DNA of 64,000 bases, from NCBI RefSeq assembly GCF_019218745.1, contig NZ_JAHUXA010000014.1, positions 1 to 64,000 on the forward strand. Reading direction: 5' to 3'. The stretch is from Enterobacter sp. ENT03 (GTDB lineage: Bacteria > Pseudomonadota > Gammaproteobacteria > Enterobacterales > Enterobacteriaceae). The translations under genes and the position numbers were made by a program. Position 1 is the stretch's first letter. Each line of letters starts with the position of its first letter. The notes below the pieces were generated by a model. That model saw only the letters and a list, made by a program, of their open reading frames with translations. It was not told the DNA's origin and ran no database searches. Shown here piece by piece: positions 13,384-21,976 of this stretch.

Positions 13384-14286
13384 TTACCGCTGCTCGCGAA
13401 GGCGTTTCGCCAGATGCCGCGCCACATCAATGCCGCTGCGCTCCAGCGAAATCGTCTCGCCTTCCCAGGCCGCCTGGCGGGTTAAACAGGTCAGGACGCC
13501 ACCCGGTGGCATCTCGATGGCCAGCCGCGCTTCACGCTCATTGGCGGCGATCATCGCCTCCTGCCAGCGCACGGTGCGCGCCATATTCATCGCCAGATCG
13601 TCGGCAATTGTCTCCGGCTGCCACAGCACCCGTCCGGTGCTGCCGCTCAGATAAGCGCATGCCGGACGGGATAAACTCACCCCGGCAAAGGCCTGCGCCA
13701 GCTGTTCTGCCGGACGGGCCAGCAGCTCACAGTGGGATGGCACGCTGACCGCCAGACGCTTCGCCTTGCTGGCCCCTTTCGCCATCGCTTTTTCCGCCAC
13801 CTTCGCCATCTCTTCATCACGACCAGCAATGACAATTTGCGTTTCCGCGTTCAGGTTGGCGATCCAGGTATGACTTCCTTCGCTGATCGCTTCCACCTGC
13901 GGCAGCGTCAGGCCCATGATTGCCGTCAACCCGTAACCGTGCGGGTACGCCTGTTCCATCAGATCGCCGCGCAGGGCCACCAGCCGCAGCGCGTCGTCAA
14001 AGGCCAGCGCCCCGGCCACCACCGCCGCCGGGTAGGCACCAATCGACAAGCCACTGACGATGTCCGGTGCCACGCCCTGCCGCTTCAGTTCGCGCGCCCA
14101 GGCCACACCGGCGATCAACAGCGACAGCTGCACCGCGCGGGTGTGCTCCAGCGCCGCTGGCGTATCAAGGGTATCGACTTCCGCACCCAGCACGGCACGC
14201 GCCTCGGCAAGCGCCGTGCCGGGCAGCTGTTGCAACATGCCGGGATGCTGCGTCCCTTGTCCGGGAAAGGTAAACAGAATTTTCAT
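13384..14286 (-). CDS. mdcH: Malonate decarboxylase malonyl transferase (epsilon)
   Basis: Malonyl-CoA:ACP transacylase-like subunit (300 aa) that loads malonyl onto the MdcC prosthetic group to start the catalytic cycle. The FabD-type motifs are present: FTFPGQGTQHPGM at the N-terminus and the nucleophile elbow GLSIGAYPA with Ser81. A longer open frame adds 27 residues that overlap mdcG; the chosen ATG (MKILFTFPGQG) overlaps the mdcG stop by one base (TAATG). It is the last gene of mdcABCDEFGH. Confidence 0.95.
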   Translation of the reverse strand: MKILFTFPGQGTQHPGMLQQLPGTALAEARAVLGAEVDTLDTPAALEHTRAVQLSLLIAGVAWARELKRQGVAPDIVSGLSIGAYPAAVVAGALAFDDALRLVALRGDLMEQAYPHGYGLTAIMGLTLPQVEAISEGSHTWIANLNAETQIVIAGRDEEMAKVAEKAMAKGASKAKRLAVSVPSHCELLARPAEQLAQAFAGVSLSRPACAYLSGSTGRVLWQPETIADDLAMNMARTVRWQEAMIAANEREARLAIEMPPGGVLTCLTRQAAWEGETISLERSGIDVARHLAKRLREQR

Positions 14287-14906
14287 TAGTCCTCCCTGCG
14301 CCAGGGATCGCTCACCAGACGCGGCCCCTGACGGGTTTTGAGCAGTGCCTGGCCGTCGCGCAGCCACTCATTGAGCGCGAAACCGCCGTTTGGCGTTTCC
14401 ACCTGTGTATCGGCGCGGCACAGGGTGGTAGCCAGCCGCTGCTGCCACTCCATCAGCGCGTCGCGCGACAGCGGGTGTGGGGCGCGGATCAGCAGATCCA
14501 GATCGCTTGCGGCATGGATCACCGGGATACCGGTCGCCAGCGCATAGCCGACGCTGCCGGTGATCCCCCAGCCCCACGGCCAGGCGTGCTGCGCCAGCTG
14601 AAACGCCACCTGGACTGGTGGCGCGGAGATAAAGGGCGAGTTGACCAGCGCCTGGGCGTCGGTCAGCTGCTCCGGGGTGACGACACGCGCAGCATACTGT
14701 GCGTCCACCCAGCCTGGCGCACGCTGGTCGCGGCGCAGACCGCGCACCCCCACCGGGATGCGCCCCTGCTCATCAACATCACGCCGCACCACCACGGGCA
14801 ACCCCGCATGCCAGACCGTATCCACCCAGGATTCAGTCACCCCTTGCAGGGCGCTGCGGTCAGTCAGCCAGAGAAGATCGTGCGGGCGCAATGATGATGA
14901 AGTCAT
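14286..14906 (-). CDS. mdcG: Holo-ACP synthase (phosphoribosyl-dephospho-CoA transferase)
   Basis: Transfers 2'-(5''-triphosphoribosyl)-3'-dephospho-CoA made by MdcB to the serine of MdcC, giving holo-ACP. The 206-residue product has a nucleotidyltransferase motif: GSVGYALATG near residue 118, then SDLDLL with Asp135 and Asp137, which correspond to the essential aspartates of Klebsiella MdcG. The start lies 3 bp after the mdcF stop. MdcG and MdcB both being present means the operon can make its own cofactor. Confidence 0.93.
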   Translation of the reverse strand: MTSSSLRPHDLLWLTDRSALQGVTESWVDTVWHAGLPVVVRRDVDEQGRIPVGVRGLRRDQRAPGWVDAQYAARVVTPEQLTDAQALVNSPFISAPPVQVAFQLAQHAWPWGWGITGSVGYALATGIPVIHAASDLDLLIRAPHPLSRDALMEWQQRLATTLCRADTQVETPNGGFALNEWLRDGQALLKTRQGPRLVSDPWRRED

Positions 14907-14909
14907 GTT

Positions 14910-15869
14910 TTACATTCCTGAAGTCAGCGAGATAAACAGCGGCAGAGACAGAATACACAGCACCGAACTTAACAGCAGCACGGCTTCGGCATCCGGCGAC
15001 TGGACGCCAAAGCGGTTACCGAAGACCACGCCGAAGAAACCGGCCGACAGGGCAATCATCAGGATAGCGGTAATGGCGACCGGGCCAGACAGGCCTAACG
15101 CCAGCACGATCCCCCAGGCAATCACCGGCTGGATCAGCAGTTTGGCAATGGTCGAGGTGATCACCATGGTGTTGATTTGCAGTTTACGCGCCGAGAGGAT
15201 CAAACCGGTCAGGAACAGCGCCGCTGCGGTGGCGGCAAGTCCCAGCGGTTTAATCGCCGCCAGCGCCAGCTCCGGCATATGAATACCGATCGCGGATAAA
15301 ATCACACCCAGCAGCGGGCCCATGACGATAGGTTTTTTAATCGAACGCCACATCAGCACCGGCAGCATCGCCAGCGTTGAGCCGCTGTTAACACCTTCCG
15401 CACGCGCTTTTTCACGCTCCAGGATCAGCAGACAGAACGGCGTCATCAGCACGGAACCACAGGCAATGGATACCGCAACGGAGAGCGAGGTGGACGAGGT
15501 TTCACCCAGCACGCTGCCCAGGATCGGCAGGCCCAGCGCCGCATAGTTCGGCAGGGCAACGGTGAGGGTCAGCACCGCCGCATCCTGTGGGGATTTTTTA
15601 AAGACGCTGGTGGCGAGGAAATAGATGATGGCGTAGGTGATCCACATCGCCAGCGTCAGCACCACGATCAGCGGCGACTGGGCGACAATGCCGTCCCACG
15701 GCGTCTGCACGGTGGCGCTGAACAGCGCGGCGGGCAGGGCAAAATCCATCACGAAAATATTGAGCAGGGAAACATTTTTGTTATCAACCATTCCGGCCTT
15801 ACCGGCCCAGAATCCCAGCAGCATAATGATAAAAATCGGTGCAAGGGCATGAACAATTACGTAAGTCAT
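14910..15869 (-). CDS. mdcF: Malonate transporter, auxin efflux carrier family
   Basis: Integral inner-membrane protein (319 aa) of the AEC family with about ten hydrophobic segments, starting MTYVIVHALAPIFIIMLLGF. In Klebsiella MdcF is the proposed malonate importer. It is the only transporter gene in the operon; there is no MdcL/MdcM pair. A 127-bp gap containing a strong hairpin separates it from mdcE, so its expression may be set apart from the enzyme genes. Confidence 0.9.
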   Translation of the reverse strand: MTYVIVHALAPIFIIMLLGFWAGKAGMVDNKNVSLLNIFVMDFALPAALFSATVQTPWDGIVAQSPLIVVLTLAMWITYAIIYFLATSVFKKSPQDAAVLTLTVALPNYAALGLPILGSVLGETSSTSLSVAVSIACGSVLMTPFCLLILEREKARAEGVNSGSTLAMLPVLMWRSIKKPIVMGPLLGVILSAIGIHMPELALAAIKPLGLAATAAALFLTGLILSARKLQINTMVITSTIAKLLIQPVIAWGIVLALGLSGPVAITAILMIALSAGFFGVVFGNRFGVQSPDAEAVLLLSSVLCILSLPLFISLTSGM

Positions 15870-15935
15870 AAAATCACCTATAAAGGAATTGAGTAAGCAC
15901 TGACGCGATGTTTATTATTTTTCAGATGCACGCTT

Positions 15936-15966
15936 CCTCGTGGGCACAGAGAGTGTGCCCACGGGG
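15936..15966 (-). terminator. Strong hairpin between mdcE and mdcF
   Basis: The arms around 15936-15948 and 15954-15966 form a stem of about 13 bp (one G-T pair) with the loop GAGAG; its core is a perfect 9-bp repeat GTGGGCACA/TGTGCCCAC. No T-run follows on the minus strand. It may therefore be an mRNA-stabilising or processing stem rather than a full terminator. Confidence 0.5.
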
Positions 15967-15996
15967 CGGTCATTCCGGCAGGTCTTTTTTTACTAC

Positions 15997-16797
15997 TTAC
16001 CAGCTCTGGCGCATGCGCTCCCGCACGATGGACGAGCTGCGACGGTTGTCGGCACCGAGACGGTTTTTAAGCGTGGTGTCCTGACGGGCGTCGTGAATGG
16101 CCTGTTGCAGCGTGGTGCTTACCTCCGCCAGATCGGCATCGGAAGGCGCATCCGGGTTGCTGATGTTCAGCAGATGATCCAGCAGCCCCAGGGTGGCATA
16201 GTTGCTGATGTCATACGCCATCGGCGGAATGGTCGCCGCCAGTTTTTCCAGCGCCTCGACGGTACGCAGCGTGATACGTGCGGCAGACGCTTTACCCATC
16301 GCGTGGATCAGCACGCCGCTGTCGTTGAAGGCGATCAGGCGGTTGGCCTGGTAGCCGTGCGCCAGAAACGCACCGGACATGGCTTTGCCGACGATAAGAC
16401 CAATCACCGGGTGACCCGCCAGACGGGCATTGGCGTAAGCCCCCGCCGCACCGGCCAGCGCCTGATGAATACCAAACGCTTCTTCGCGACGGCCATAGGC
16501 CTGGCTCGGCACATCAATCACCGCCACAATCGGACGTTTAACCGGTTTATCGGCGTCGGCGGCGATGGTTTCGCTAACCACTTTTGCCAGCGTCCAGCCT
16601 TCCAGCAGCCCCAGTTCACCTTTAGCCGCGCGGGGATAGTGATTGTGCGCATCCGGTACCACGGCGATAAAACGTGCCGCTTCACCGTTAATTTCACCGT
16701 CAGCCACCTGTACAGACGGGCATAACCCGCTCAGACGTGATGCGTTGGGCGCCAGTTTTTCAAGCCATAATGCGCCACGGCTTACTGTCGTATTCAT
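15997..16797 (-). CDS. mdcE: Malonate decarboxylase gamma subunit
   Basis: Carboxyltransferase-like subunit (266 aa) that works with MdcD to decarboxylate malonyl-S-ACP to acetyl-S-ACP, in a biotin-independent enzyme. It has the crotonase-like fold features of the family (e.g. VIGLIVGKAMSGAFLAHGYQANRLIAF, split in a typical oxyanion-hole region). A longer frame adds 30 unrelated residues; the chosen ATG overlaps the mdcD stop as ATGA, so the two catalytic subunits are translationally coupled. Confidence 0.95.
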   Translation of the reverse strand: MNTTVSRGALWLEKLAPNASRLSGLCPSVQVADGEINGEAARFIAVVPDAHNHYPRAAKGELGLLEGWTLAKVVSETIAADADKPVKRPIVAVIDVPSQAYGRREEAFGIHQALAGAAGAYANARLAGHPVIGLIVGKAMSGAFLAHGYQANRLIAFNDSGVLIHAMGKASAARITLRTVEALEKLAATIPPMAYDISNYATLGLLDHLLNISNPDAPSDADLAEVSTTLQQAIHDARQDTTLKNRLGADNRRSSSIVRERMRQSW

Positions 16798-17630
16798 GCT
16801 TTTTCCTCCCCGGCAAAGAGCGCTTTGATCTGTTCGGCATCGGCCTGTTTGCGGGTGTCGAACTGGGTCAGACGATCCAGATACCACTGGTAGTTATCGG
16901 TGCGATGTTTTTCCGGCACGCCTTTGGCGATAAAGTCGTTCATCGCGCCTTTCACGGCATTCACCCCATCGCCAACCAGCGCATCCGCAAACCCGCTTTG
17001 ATAACGGACTTCACCGCCGGTCATGCTCCAGATAAACGGACGATCGCGGGAGTCGTACTCGTCGATCCCGGCTTCCTGTTCGATAACCTGTGGACCGTTC
17101 AGACCGAGACGCGCCTCGCGGGTGACGATCAGGTAGCTGCACAGCGCGGCTGCAATCGACATACCGCCGAAGCAGCCCACGGTACCGGCCACGATGCCGA
17201 TAACCGGCGTATAACGACGCAGATCAACAATGGCAGCATGAATATCGGCAATCGCCGCCAGCCCCAGATTGGCTTCCTGTAAGCGTACACCGCCGGTTTC
17301 GAGGCACAGTACCGCCTGCGTCGGGATGCCGTTGCGGTTATCTTCCGCCGCTAACTCCAGCGCCGCCGCCATTTTCGCGCCGGACACTTCGCCCATGCTG
17401 CCGCCCTGGAAGGTGCCTTCGATGGCAATCACCACCGCCGGCTGACCGTTAATCGTGCCTTTCGCCACGACCATGCCGTCATCGGCCTGCGGCACGATGC
17501 CCTGCGGCCCAAGCCACGGAGAAATAATGCCTTCAAACGGATCAAGCAGTTCGCGATAGCTGCCGTCGTCCAGCAGCGTGCGGGCGCGTTCACGCGCTTT
17601 TAATTCGATAAAACTGCGGTCATTACGCAT
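16794..17630 (-). CDS. mdcD: Malonate decarboxylase beta subunit
   Basis: Acetyl-CoA carboxylase beta-type carboxyltransferase subunit (278 aa) that forms the decarboxylase heterodimer with MdcE. Family features include GTFQGGSMGEVSGAKMA and GTVGCFGGMSIAAALC. It overlaps mdcC by 8 bp at its start and mdcE by 4 bp at its end. The subunit order C-D-E matches the Klebsiella operon. No biotin-carrier gene is present, consistent with the soluble biotin-independent enzyme. Confidence 0.95.
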   Translation of the reverse strand: MRNDRSFIELKARERARTLLDDGSYRELLDPFEGIISPWLGPQGIVPQADDGMVVAKGTINGQPAVVIAIEGTFQGGSMGEVSGAKMAAALELAAEDNRNGIPTQAVLCLETGGVRLQEANLGLAAIADIHAAIVDLRRYTPVIGIVAGTVGCFGGMSIAAALCSYLIVTREARLGLNGPQVIEQEAGIDEYDSRDRPFIWSMTGGEVRYQSGFADALVGDGVNAVKGAMNDFIAKGVPEKHRTDNYQWYLDRLTQFDTRKQADAEQIKALFAGEEKA

Positions 17631-17922
17631 GGCTCACCCCCTCAAAAACCTGTTCGATACGAATGCGGGCCACGCCAGGCGTCGCACCAAAATCGTGGAT
17701 CACCAGCTTGCCGGACGGCAGGCTGCCTGCCAGGGTGAGACGGTTAAACAGCGCTTCCCAGCGTCCGCGGCTGTTGTCCACGGAGGTAGTAATATCAACA
17801 GTGAGCGTCTGCTCCTGGTCGGCGGTAAAAAGCACCTCCATATCCCCGGAGCCAACGACGCCTGCCAGTGCTTTACCGCTCAGGGTGCGGCTGGCAGGCA
17901 AAGAGATCGTAATGTGTTCCAT
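17623..17922 (-). CDS. mdcC: Malonate decarboxylase acyl carrier protein (delta)
   Basis: Carrier subunit of 99 residues. Ser25, in the VVGSGDMEVL segment, is where the phosphoribosyl-dephospho-CoA prosthetic group is attached in the Klebsiella protein. Acetyl and malonyl groups are exchanged on this arm during catalysis. The gene follows mdcB by 9 bp and overlaps the mdcD start. Length and motif are normal for the family. Confidence 0.95.
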   Translation of the reverse strand: MEHITISLPASRTLSGKALAGVVGSGDMEVLFTADQEQTLTVDITTSVDNSRGRWEALFNRLTLAGSLPSGKLVIHDFGATPGVARIRIEQVFEGVSHA

Positions 17923-17931
17923 AACATCCTC

Positions 17932-18792
17932 TTAATCAGATAAATAGGGCAAGGTCGCGATACGATCGAGCAGTAGCGTGGCGGCGAGTAAATCAGCCGC
18001 ACCGCCCGGCGAGGCGTTAAGCGCCAGCATCTGCGCATCCAGTCGCGCCAGAGCACGCTGGCCCGCAGGCTGCGCCGTGCCGCCGGCTGACAGCACGGCT
18101 TTTGCGCCATCGCGCATGGTTTCAAGCCCGGTCATCCCGGCGCGGTTCAGCACGCAGGTATCGCAAAGCGAGGTCATGATCGCCATCAGCGCATCGAGCC
18201 GCGCCTGGGTTTCAGTACCGCCGCGTTGACGGCTGGCATGCAGTTGCGGCAGCGCCAGTCGGACGATGTGCGGAAAACCCTGCTGCGCCTCTTCCCGCGC
18301 GCCCGGTACCCGGTAACGGTGAGTGGCGCGCAGCCCCTTGCTAAAGACTTTCGGCGCGGCGGCGTCCGGCAGTTGCGCCAGCTGTGCGGCGACATTCGCT
18401 ATCGCCTGTACAGAGGCGTTGCCGCCCAGCATCGCCGCCGCGCTGACCAGCAGGCCCAGCGCCCAGATCGCGCCACGGTGCGTATTTACGCCGCCGGTAG
18501 CAGCCATCATCTGCTGTTCGCCTTCGCGGCCGAGTCGCCCGATAGTTTGCCGTAGCGCAATGTCTGCCGGACGTTGCCAGCTTTGTTGCGCCAGGGCATG
18601 AAACGTAGGGGTCAGGCTACGCGCGGAGCACTCCATCAGCGCCAGCGTCAGGTCGTGATGCGCCCCATTCCCCCGACTGTCCACCAGACCGGGCTTCGGG
18701 CTTAACCGTGCTTCGTCAATCAGACACTGGGTGGCGGTTCGCGCCAGCCATTCGGCACCTCCGCAAGCTTCAATCTGTGGCAGATGTTTCAT
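17932..18792 (-). CDS. mdcB: Triphosphoribosyl-dephospho-CoA synthase
   Basis: Makes the prosthetic-group precursor from ATP and 3'-dephospho-CoA (CitG/MdcB family). The 286-residue product has the family motifs DEARLSPKPGLVDSRGNGAH near residue 30 and GVNTHRGAIWALGLL near 100. Its start codon overlaps the mdcA stop by one base (TAATG). Together with MdcG it explains how MdcC becomes functional. Confidence 0.95.
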   Translation of the reverse strand: MKHLPQIEACGGAEWLARTATQCLIDEARLSPKPGLVDSRGNGAHHDLTLALMECSARSLTPTFHALAQQSWQRPADIALRQTIGRLGREGEQQMMAATGGVNTHRGAIWALGLLVSAAAMLGGNASVQAIANVAAQLAQLPDAAAPKVFSKGLRATHRYRVPGAREEAQQGFPHIVRLALPQLHASRQRGGTETQARLDALMAIMTSLCDTCVLNRAGMTGLETMRDGAKAVLSAGGTAQPAGQRALARLDAQMLALNASPGGAADLLAATLLLDRIATLPYLSD

Positions 18793-20447
18793 TACCAGCT
18801 CCGGAATTTTGCAGGCGGGTTATAAAGACCGTCAGACCATTCCACCAGATCCGCCACGCTACCGGCTGCCAGCAGCGAACGAGTGGCGTCGGTGCGGCGG
18901 ATGCCAATATCTTCCGGGTAAACCACTTTGCCGCTGCGGCGCAGGTCGGCGACACGTTTTGCGTCCACGCCAAGACCAATATCAGTGATCCCGGCAACGG
19001 CGGCGACCATCGCGCGGCGCTCCTCCATGCTATCGGCACGATAGAGGTAAGCGATACCTTCTTCCGTCAGCACGTGCGTCACGTCATCGCCATAAATCAT
19101 CACCGGGGCGAGTGGCATACCCGAGGCTTTCGCCACGTCGATGGCATCGAGTTTTTCCACGAAGGTCGGTTTTGACCCGGCCTGGAAGGTTTCCACCATC
19201 TGCACCACCAGTTTTTTACCGCGCTGCATGGGATCGGGTTCGGTGATCATGTTGAGCCATGCCGGAGTGGCATGACGGCGACCATGCGGATCGTGGCCCA
19301 TGTTTGGCGCGCCGCCGAAACCGGACAGACGACCACGGGTCACGGTTGAGGAGTTGGCATAGCCATCAACCTGTAAGGTCGAACCGATAAACATATCGAC
19401 GGCGTACTGCCCTGCCAGCTGGCAGAACGCGCGGTTGGAGCGCATGGAGCCGTCAGCACCGGTGAAGAAAATGTCCGGACGGGCGCGGATGTACTCTTCC
19501 ATCCCCAGCTCGCCACCGAAGCAGTGCACGCTTTCCACCCAGCCGCTTTCAATCGCCGGGATCAGCGTTGGATGCGGGTTCAGCGTCCAGTGTTTACAGA
19601 TTTTGCCTTTCAGCCCCAGCTGTTCACCATAGGTGGGCAGCAGCAGTTCGATGGCGGCGGTGTTAAAGCCGATACCGTGGTTCAGGGACTGCACCTGGTG
19701 CTCGGCATAGATGCCTTTAATGGCCATCATCGCCATCAGGATATGTTCCTGTTTGATGAGGCGCGGGTCGCGGGTAAACAGTGGTTCGATGAAGAAAGGT
19801 TTGTCCGCTACCACCACGTAGTCGATCCAGGAACCCGGGATGTCGACGCGCGGCAAGTCGCATTCGTCATCCACCAGTTCGTTAACCTGGGCGATGACGA
19901 TACCGTCACGGAACGCTGCGGCTTCGACCAGTGCAGGCGTGTCTTCGGTGCTCGGCCCGGTGTAAAGGTTACCTTTGCGGTCAGCTTTGTAGCCGGCGAT
20001 CAGCGCCACATTGGGCGACAGATCAACATAAAGACGAGAATAGAGTTCGATGTAGGTGTGGATCGCGCCGATCTCCAGCAGGCCATCTTCCAGCAGCTGC
20101 GAAATGCGCAGGCTTTGCGTACCGGAGAACGAGAAGTCGAGCTTACGGGCGATGCCCTTTTCAAAAATATCGAGGTGTTCGCTGCGGCCAACGCTTGGCA
20201 TGATCATGTGCAGATCGTGCACTTTCTGCGGGCTGACTTGGGCGAGGGAGCGGGAAAGGAAGTCCGCCTGTTTTTGGTTATTGCCTTCCAGCACCACTTT
20301 GTCGCCGGGGGCGATGAGTTTTTCCAGCATGGCGACCAGGTCGTCGGTCGGCAGCACTTTGCCTTCTACCGGGACAGAAGCCAGACGACGCTGTTTCTCA
20401 GTGCGTCGTGTGTTCCATACCCGTGCAGGCGTTTGCCCTGATAACAT
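18792..20447 (-). CDS. mdcA: Malonate decarboxylase alpha subunit (acetyl-S-ACP:malonate ACP transferase)
   Basis: First structural gene of the mdc operon. The 551-residue CoA-transferase-like subunit exchanges acetyl for malonyl on MdcC. The product starts MLSGQTPARVWNTRRTEKQR and contains the family-typical GFGGAPNMGHDPHGRRHATP segment near residue 380. The ATG follows a strong AGGAGG with 6-bp spacing. It lies divergent from yheT across a 270-bp region that holds a perfect palindrome, which is a candidate MdcR site. Length is full. Confidence 0.97.
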   Translation of the reverse strand: MLSGQTPARVWNTRRTEKQRRLASVPVEGKVLPTDDLVAMLEKLIAPGDKVVLEGNNQKQADFLSRSLAQVSPQKVHDLHMIMPSVGRSEHLDIFEKGIARKLDFSFSGTQSLRISQLLEDGLLEIGAIHTYIELYSRLYVDLSPNVALIAGYKADRKGNLYTGPSTEDTPALVEAAAFRDGIVIAQVNELVDDECDLPRVDIPGSWIDYVVVADKPFFIEPLFTRDPRLIKQEHILMAMMAIKGIYAEHQVQSLNHGIGFNTAAIELLLPTYGEQLGLKGKICKHWTLNPHPTLIPAIESGWVESVHCFGGELGMEEYIRARPDIFFTGADGSMRSNRAFCQLAGQYAVDMFIGSTLQVDGYANSSTVTRGRLSGFGGAPNMGHDPHGRRHATPAWLNMITEPDPMQRGKKLVVQMVETFQAGSKPTFVEKLDAIDVAKASGMPLAPVMIYGDDVTHVLTEEGIAYLYRADSMEERRAMVAAVAGITDIGLGVDAKRVADLRRSGKVVYPEDIGIRRTDATRSLLAAGSVADLVEWSDGLYNPPAKFRSW

Positions 20448-20526
20448 TATTAACCTCCTGATTCAGCACATCATTTTGATTTGCTTAACACTGCACTAAG
20501 TGTGCGCTGTGGTGATAAAGTCATCA

Positions 20527-20545
20527 ATTAAGCCCTGTGCTTAAT
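20527..20545. promoter_or_regulatory. Candidate MdcR operator upstream of mdcA
   Basis: Perfect inverted repeat ATTAAGC (20527-20533), 5-base gap, GCTTAAT (20539-20545), 79 bp before the mdcA start codon. The size and dyad match a LysR-type recognition site. A further partial copy (GCTTAA at 20483-20488) lies closer to mdcA, as expected for a second, activation half-site. Function is inferred from position and symmetry. Confidence 0.55.
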
Positions 20546-20717
20546 CATTAGCCTGAGAGTAATAATCAATGTGACAATTTGTGATGGAGATCAGGAAAAG
20601 GAACGCAAAAAGCCTCTAAGGCAGGCAAGACGACAGGACTGGAAACGCAATTTCATCCTCAGCAACGCGGTTTGTGAGTATAGTAGGCGCAGACTACGAG
20701 GAAGATATTGCACGCAT

Positions 20718-21734
20718 ATGTCTCAGACAACGCCCTTAGCTATTTCAGACAATCCCATCGATAACCTGTCTTTTCGCCCGCTGCCGGGCGCAGGCAATCC
20801 ACACCTGCAAACCATGCTGCCGCGCCTTATTCGTCGTCGACTCCAGTTCACGCCTCAGTGGCAGCGCCTGGAGTTGCCGGACGGCGATTTTGTCGATCTC
20901 GCCTGGAGCGACGATCCGCACGCGGCAAAACATAAGCCCCGGCTGGTGGTGTTCCACGGTCTGGAAGGCAGCCTGCACAGCCCTTACGCCCACGGTTTGA
21001 TCAATGCCGCCCGCGCCCGCGGCTGGCTCGGCGTGGTGATGCATTTTCGCGGCTGTAGCGGCGAACCTAATCGCCTGAAGCGCATTTATCACTCCGGGGA
21101 AACGGAAGACGGCACCTGGTTTTTACACTGGTTACGCCGTGAATTTGGCGCCGCGCCAACGGCGGCGGTGGGGTTTTCGCTCGGCGGTAATATGCTCGGC
21201 TGCCTGCTGGGTAAAAACGAGCCTGATTTGCCGCTTGATGCCGCGGTGATTGTTTCCGCCCCGCTGGTGCTGGAAGCCTGTAGCTATCATATGGATAAAG
21301 GCTTTTCGCGCTTTTATCAGCACTATTTGCTGAACCTGTTAAAAGGTAACGCGATGCGCAAGCTGAAGGCGTACCCGGATTCGCTGCCGGTGGATCTTGC
21401 CCGCCTGCGGCGTATGCGCCGTATCCGTGATTTCGACGATCTGATCACCGCCCGCATTCACGGGTTCACCGACGCCATCGACTATTATCGTCGTTGCAGC
21501 GCCATGCCCGTACTGCCAAACATTCGCAAGCCGACGCTTATCATTCACGCCAAAGATGATCCATTTATGGATCATAATGTTATTCCGGCGGCGGATTATT
21601 TACCGCCTAACGTGGAGTACCAATTAACAGAACATGGCGGGCACGTGGGCTTTGTTGGCGGGACGCTGCGCCGCCCGGAAATGTGGCTTGAAAAGCGCAT
21701 CCCCGACTGGCTGACAACATATCTGGAGGCGTAA
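20718..21734 (+). CDS. yheT: Alpha/beta hydrolase YheT
   Basis: Hydrolase of the AB_hydrolase_4/YheT family (338 aa), substrate unknown. The nucleophile elbow GFSLGGNM places Ser154; the acid and His of the triad are likely in HAKDDPFM and EHGGHVGF near the C-terminus. A frame running 49 residues further upstream is unlike the family, so the start MSQTTPLAIS is chosen. In K-12 it directly follows yheS; here the mdc block intervenes, so it needs its own promoter, for which a TATAGT at about 20679 is possible. Confidence 0.93.
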   Translation: MSQTTPLAISDNPIDNLSFRPLPGAGNPHLQTMLPRLIRRRLQFTPQWQRLELPDGDFVDLAWSDDPHAAKHKPRLVVFHGLEGSLHSPYAHGLINAARARGWLGVVMHFRGCSGEPNRLKRIYHSGETEDGTWFLHWLRREFGAAPTAAVGFSLGGNMLGCLLGKNEPDLPLDAAVIVSAPLVLEACSYHMDKGFSRFYQHYLLNLLKGNAMRKLKAYPDSLPVDLARLRRMRRIRDFDDLITARIHGFTDAIDYYRRCSAMPVLPNIRKPTLIIHAKDDPFMDHNVIPAADYLPPNVEYQLTEHGGHVGFVGGTLRRPEMWLEKRIPDWLTTYLEA

Positions 21735-21953
21735 ATGATTATCCCCTGGCAGGATCTGGCAACCGAGACGCTCGACAGCCTGATCGAGAGCTTTGTCTTG
21801 CGCGAAGGCACTGATTATGGTGAACATGAGCGTTCACTTGAACAAAAGGTCGCCGACGTTAAGCGCCAGCTGCAAACCGGAGAAGCGGTGCTGGTGTGGT
21901 CTGAACTGCATGAAACGGTGAACATCATGCCGAAGAAGCAGTTTCGCGAATAA
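21735..21953 (+). CDS. yheU: UPF0270 family protein YheU
   Basis: Conserved 72-residue protein of unknown function, starting [20 protein letters not shown]. The ATG follows the yheT stop with no gap (TAAATG), so the two are coupled. It is mostly helical and acidic, without signal peptide or membrane segment. Conserved order yheT-yheU-prkB supports the call. Confidence 0.92.
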   Translation: MIIPWQDLATETLDSLIESFVLREGTDYGEHERSLEQKVADVKRQLQTGEAVLVWSELHETVNIMPKKQFRE

Positions 21954-21976
21954 AACCAGTTTTAGGGAGCGTTGCT

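Noticed and set aside
19524..20441. 305-codon plus-strand open frame antisense to mdcA
   Set aside because: Same cause: third-position GC bias of mdcA on the other strand; no motif and no ribosome-binding site.
12243..20447. mdc block as a recent mobile genomic island
   Set aside because: No integrase, transposase, tRNA target or flanking direct repeats are visible. Codon style looks like that of the neighbours and host-type REPs lie inside. A lineage-specific but settled insertion, or loss in E. coli, is as likely.
20580..20595. CRP-like site TGTGA-N6-TCAGG upstream of mdcA and yheT
   Set aside because: The right half matches only three of five consensus bases; too weak to report as a site.
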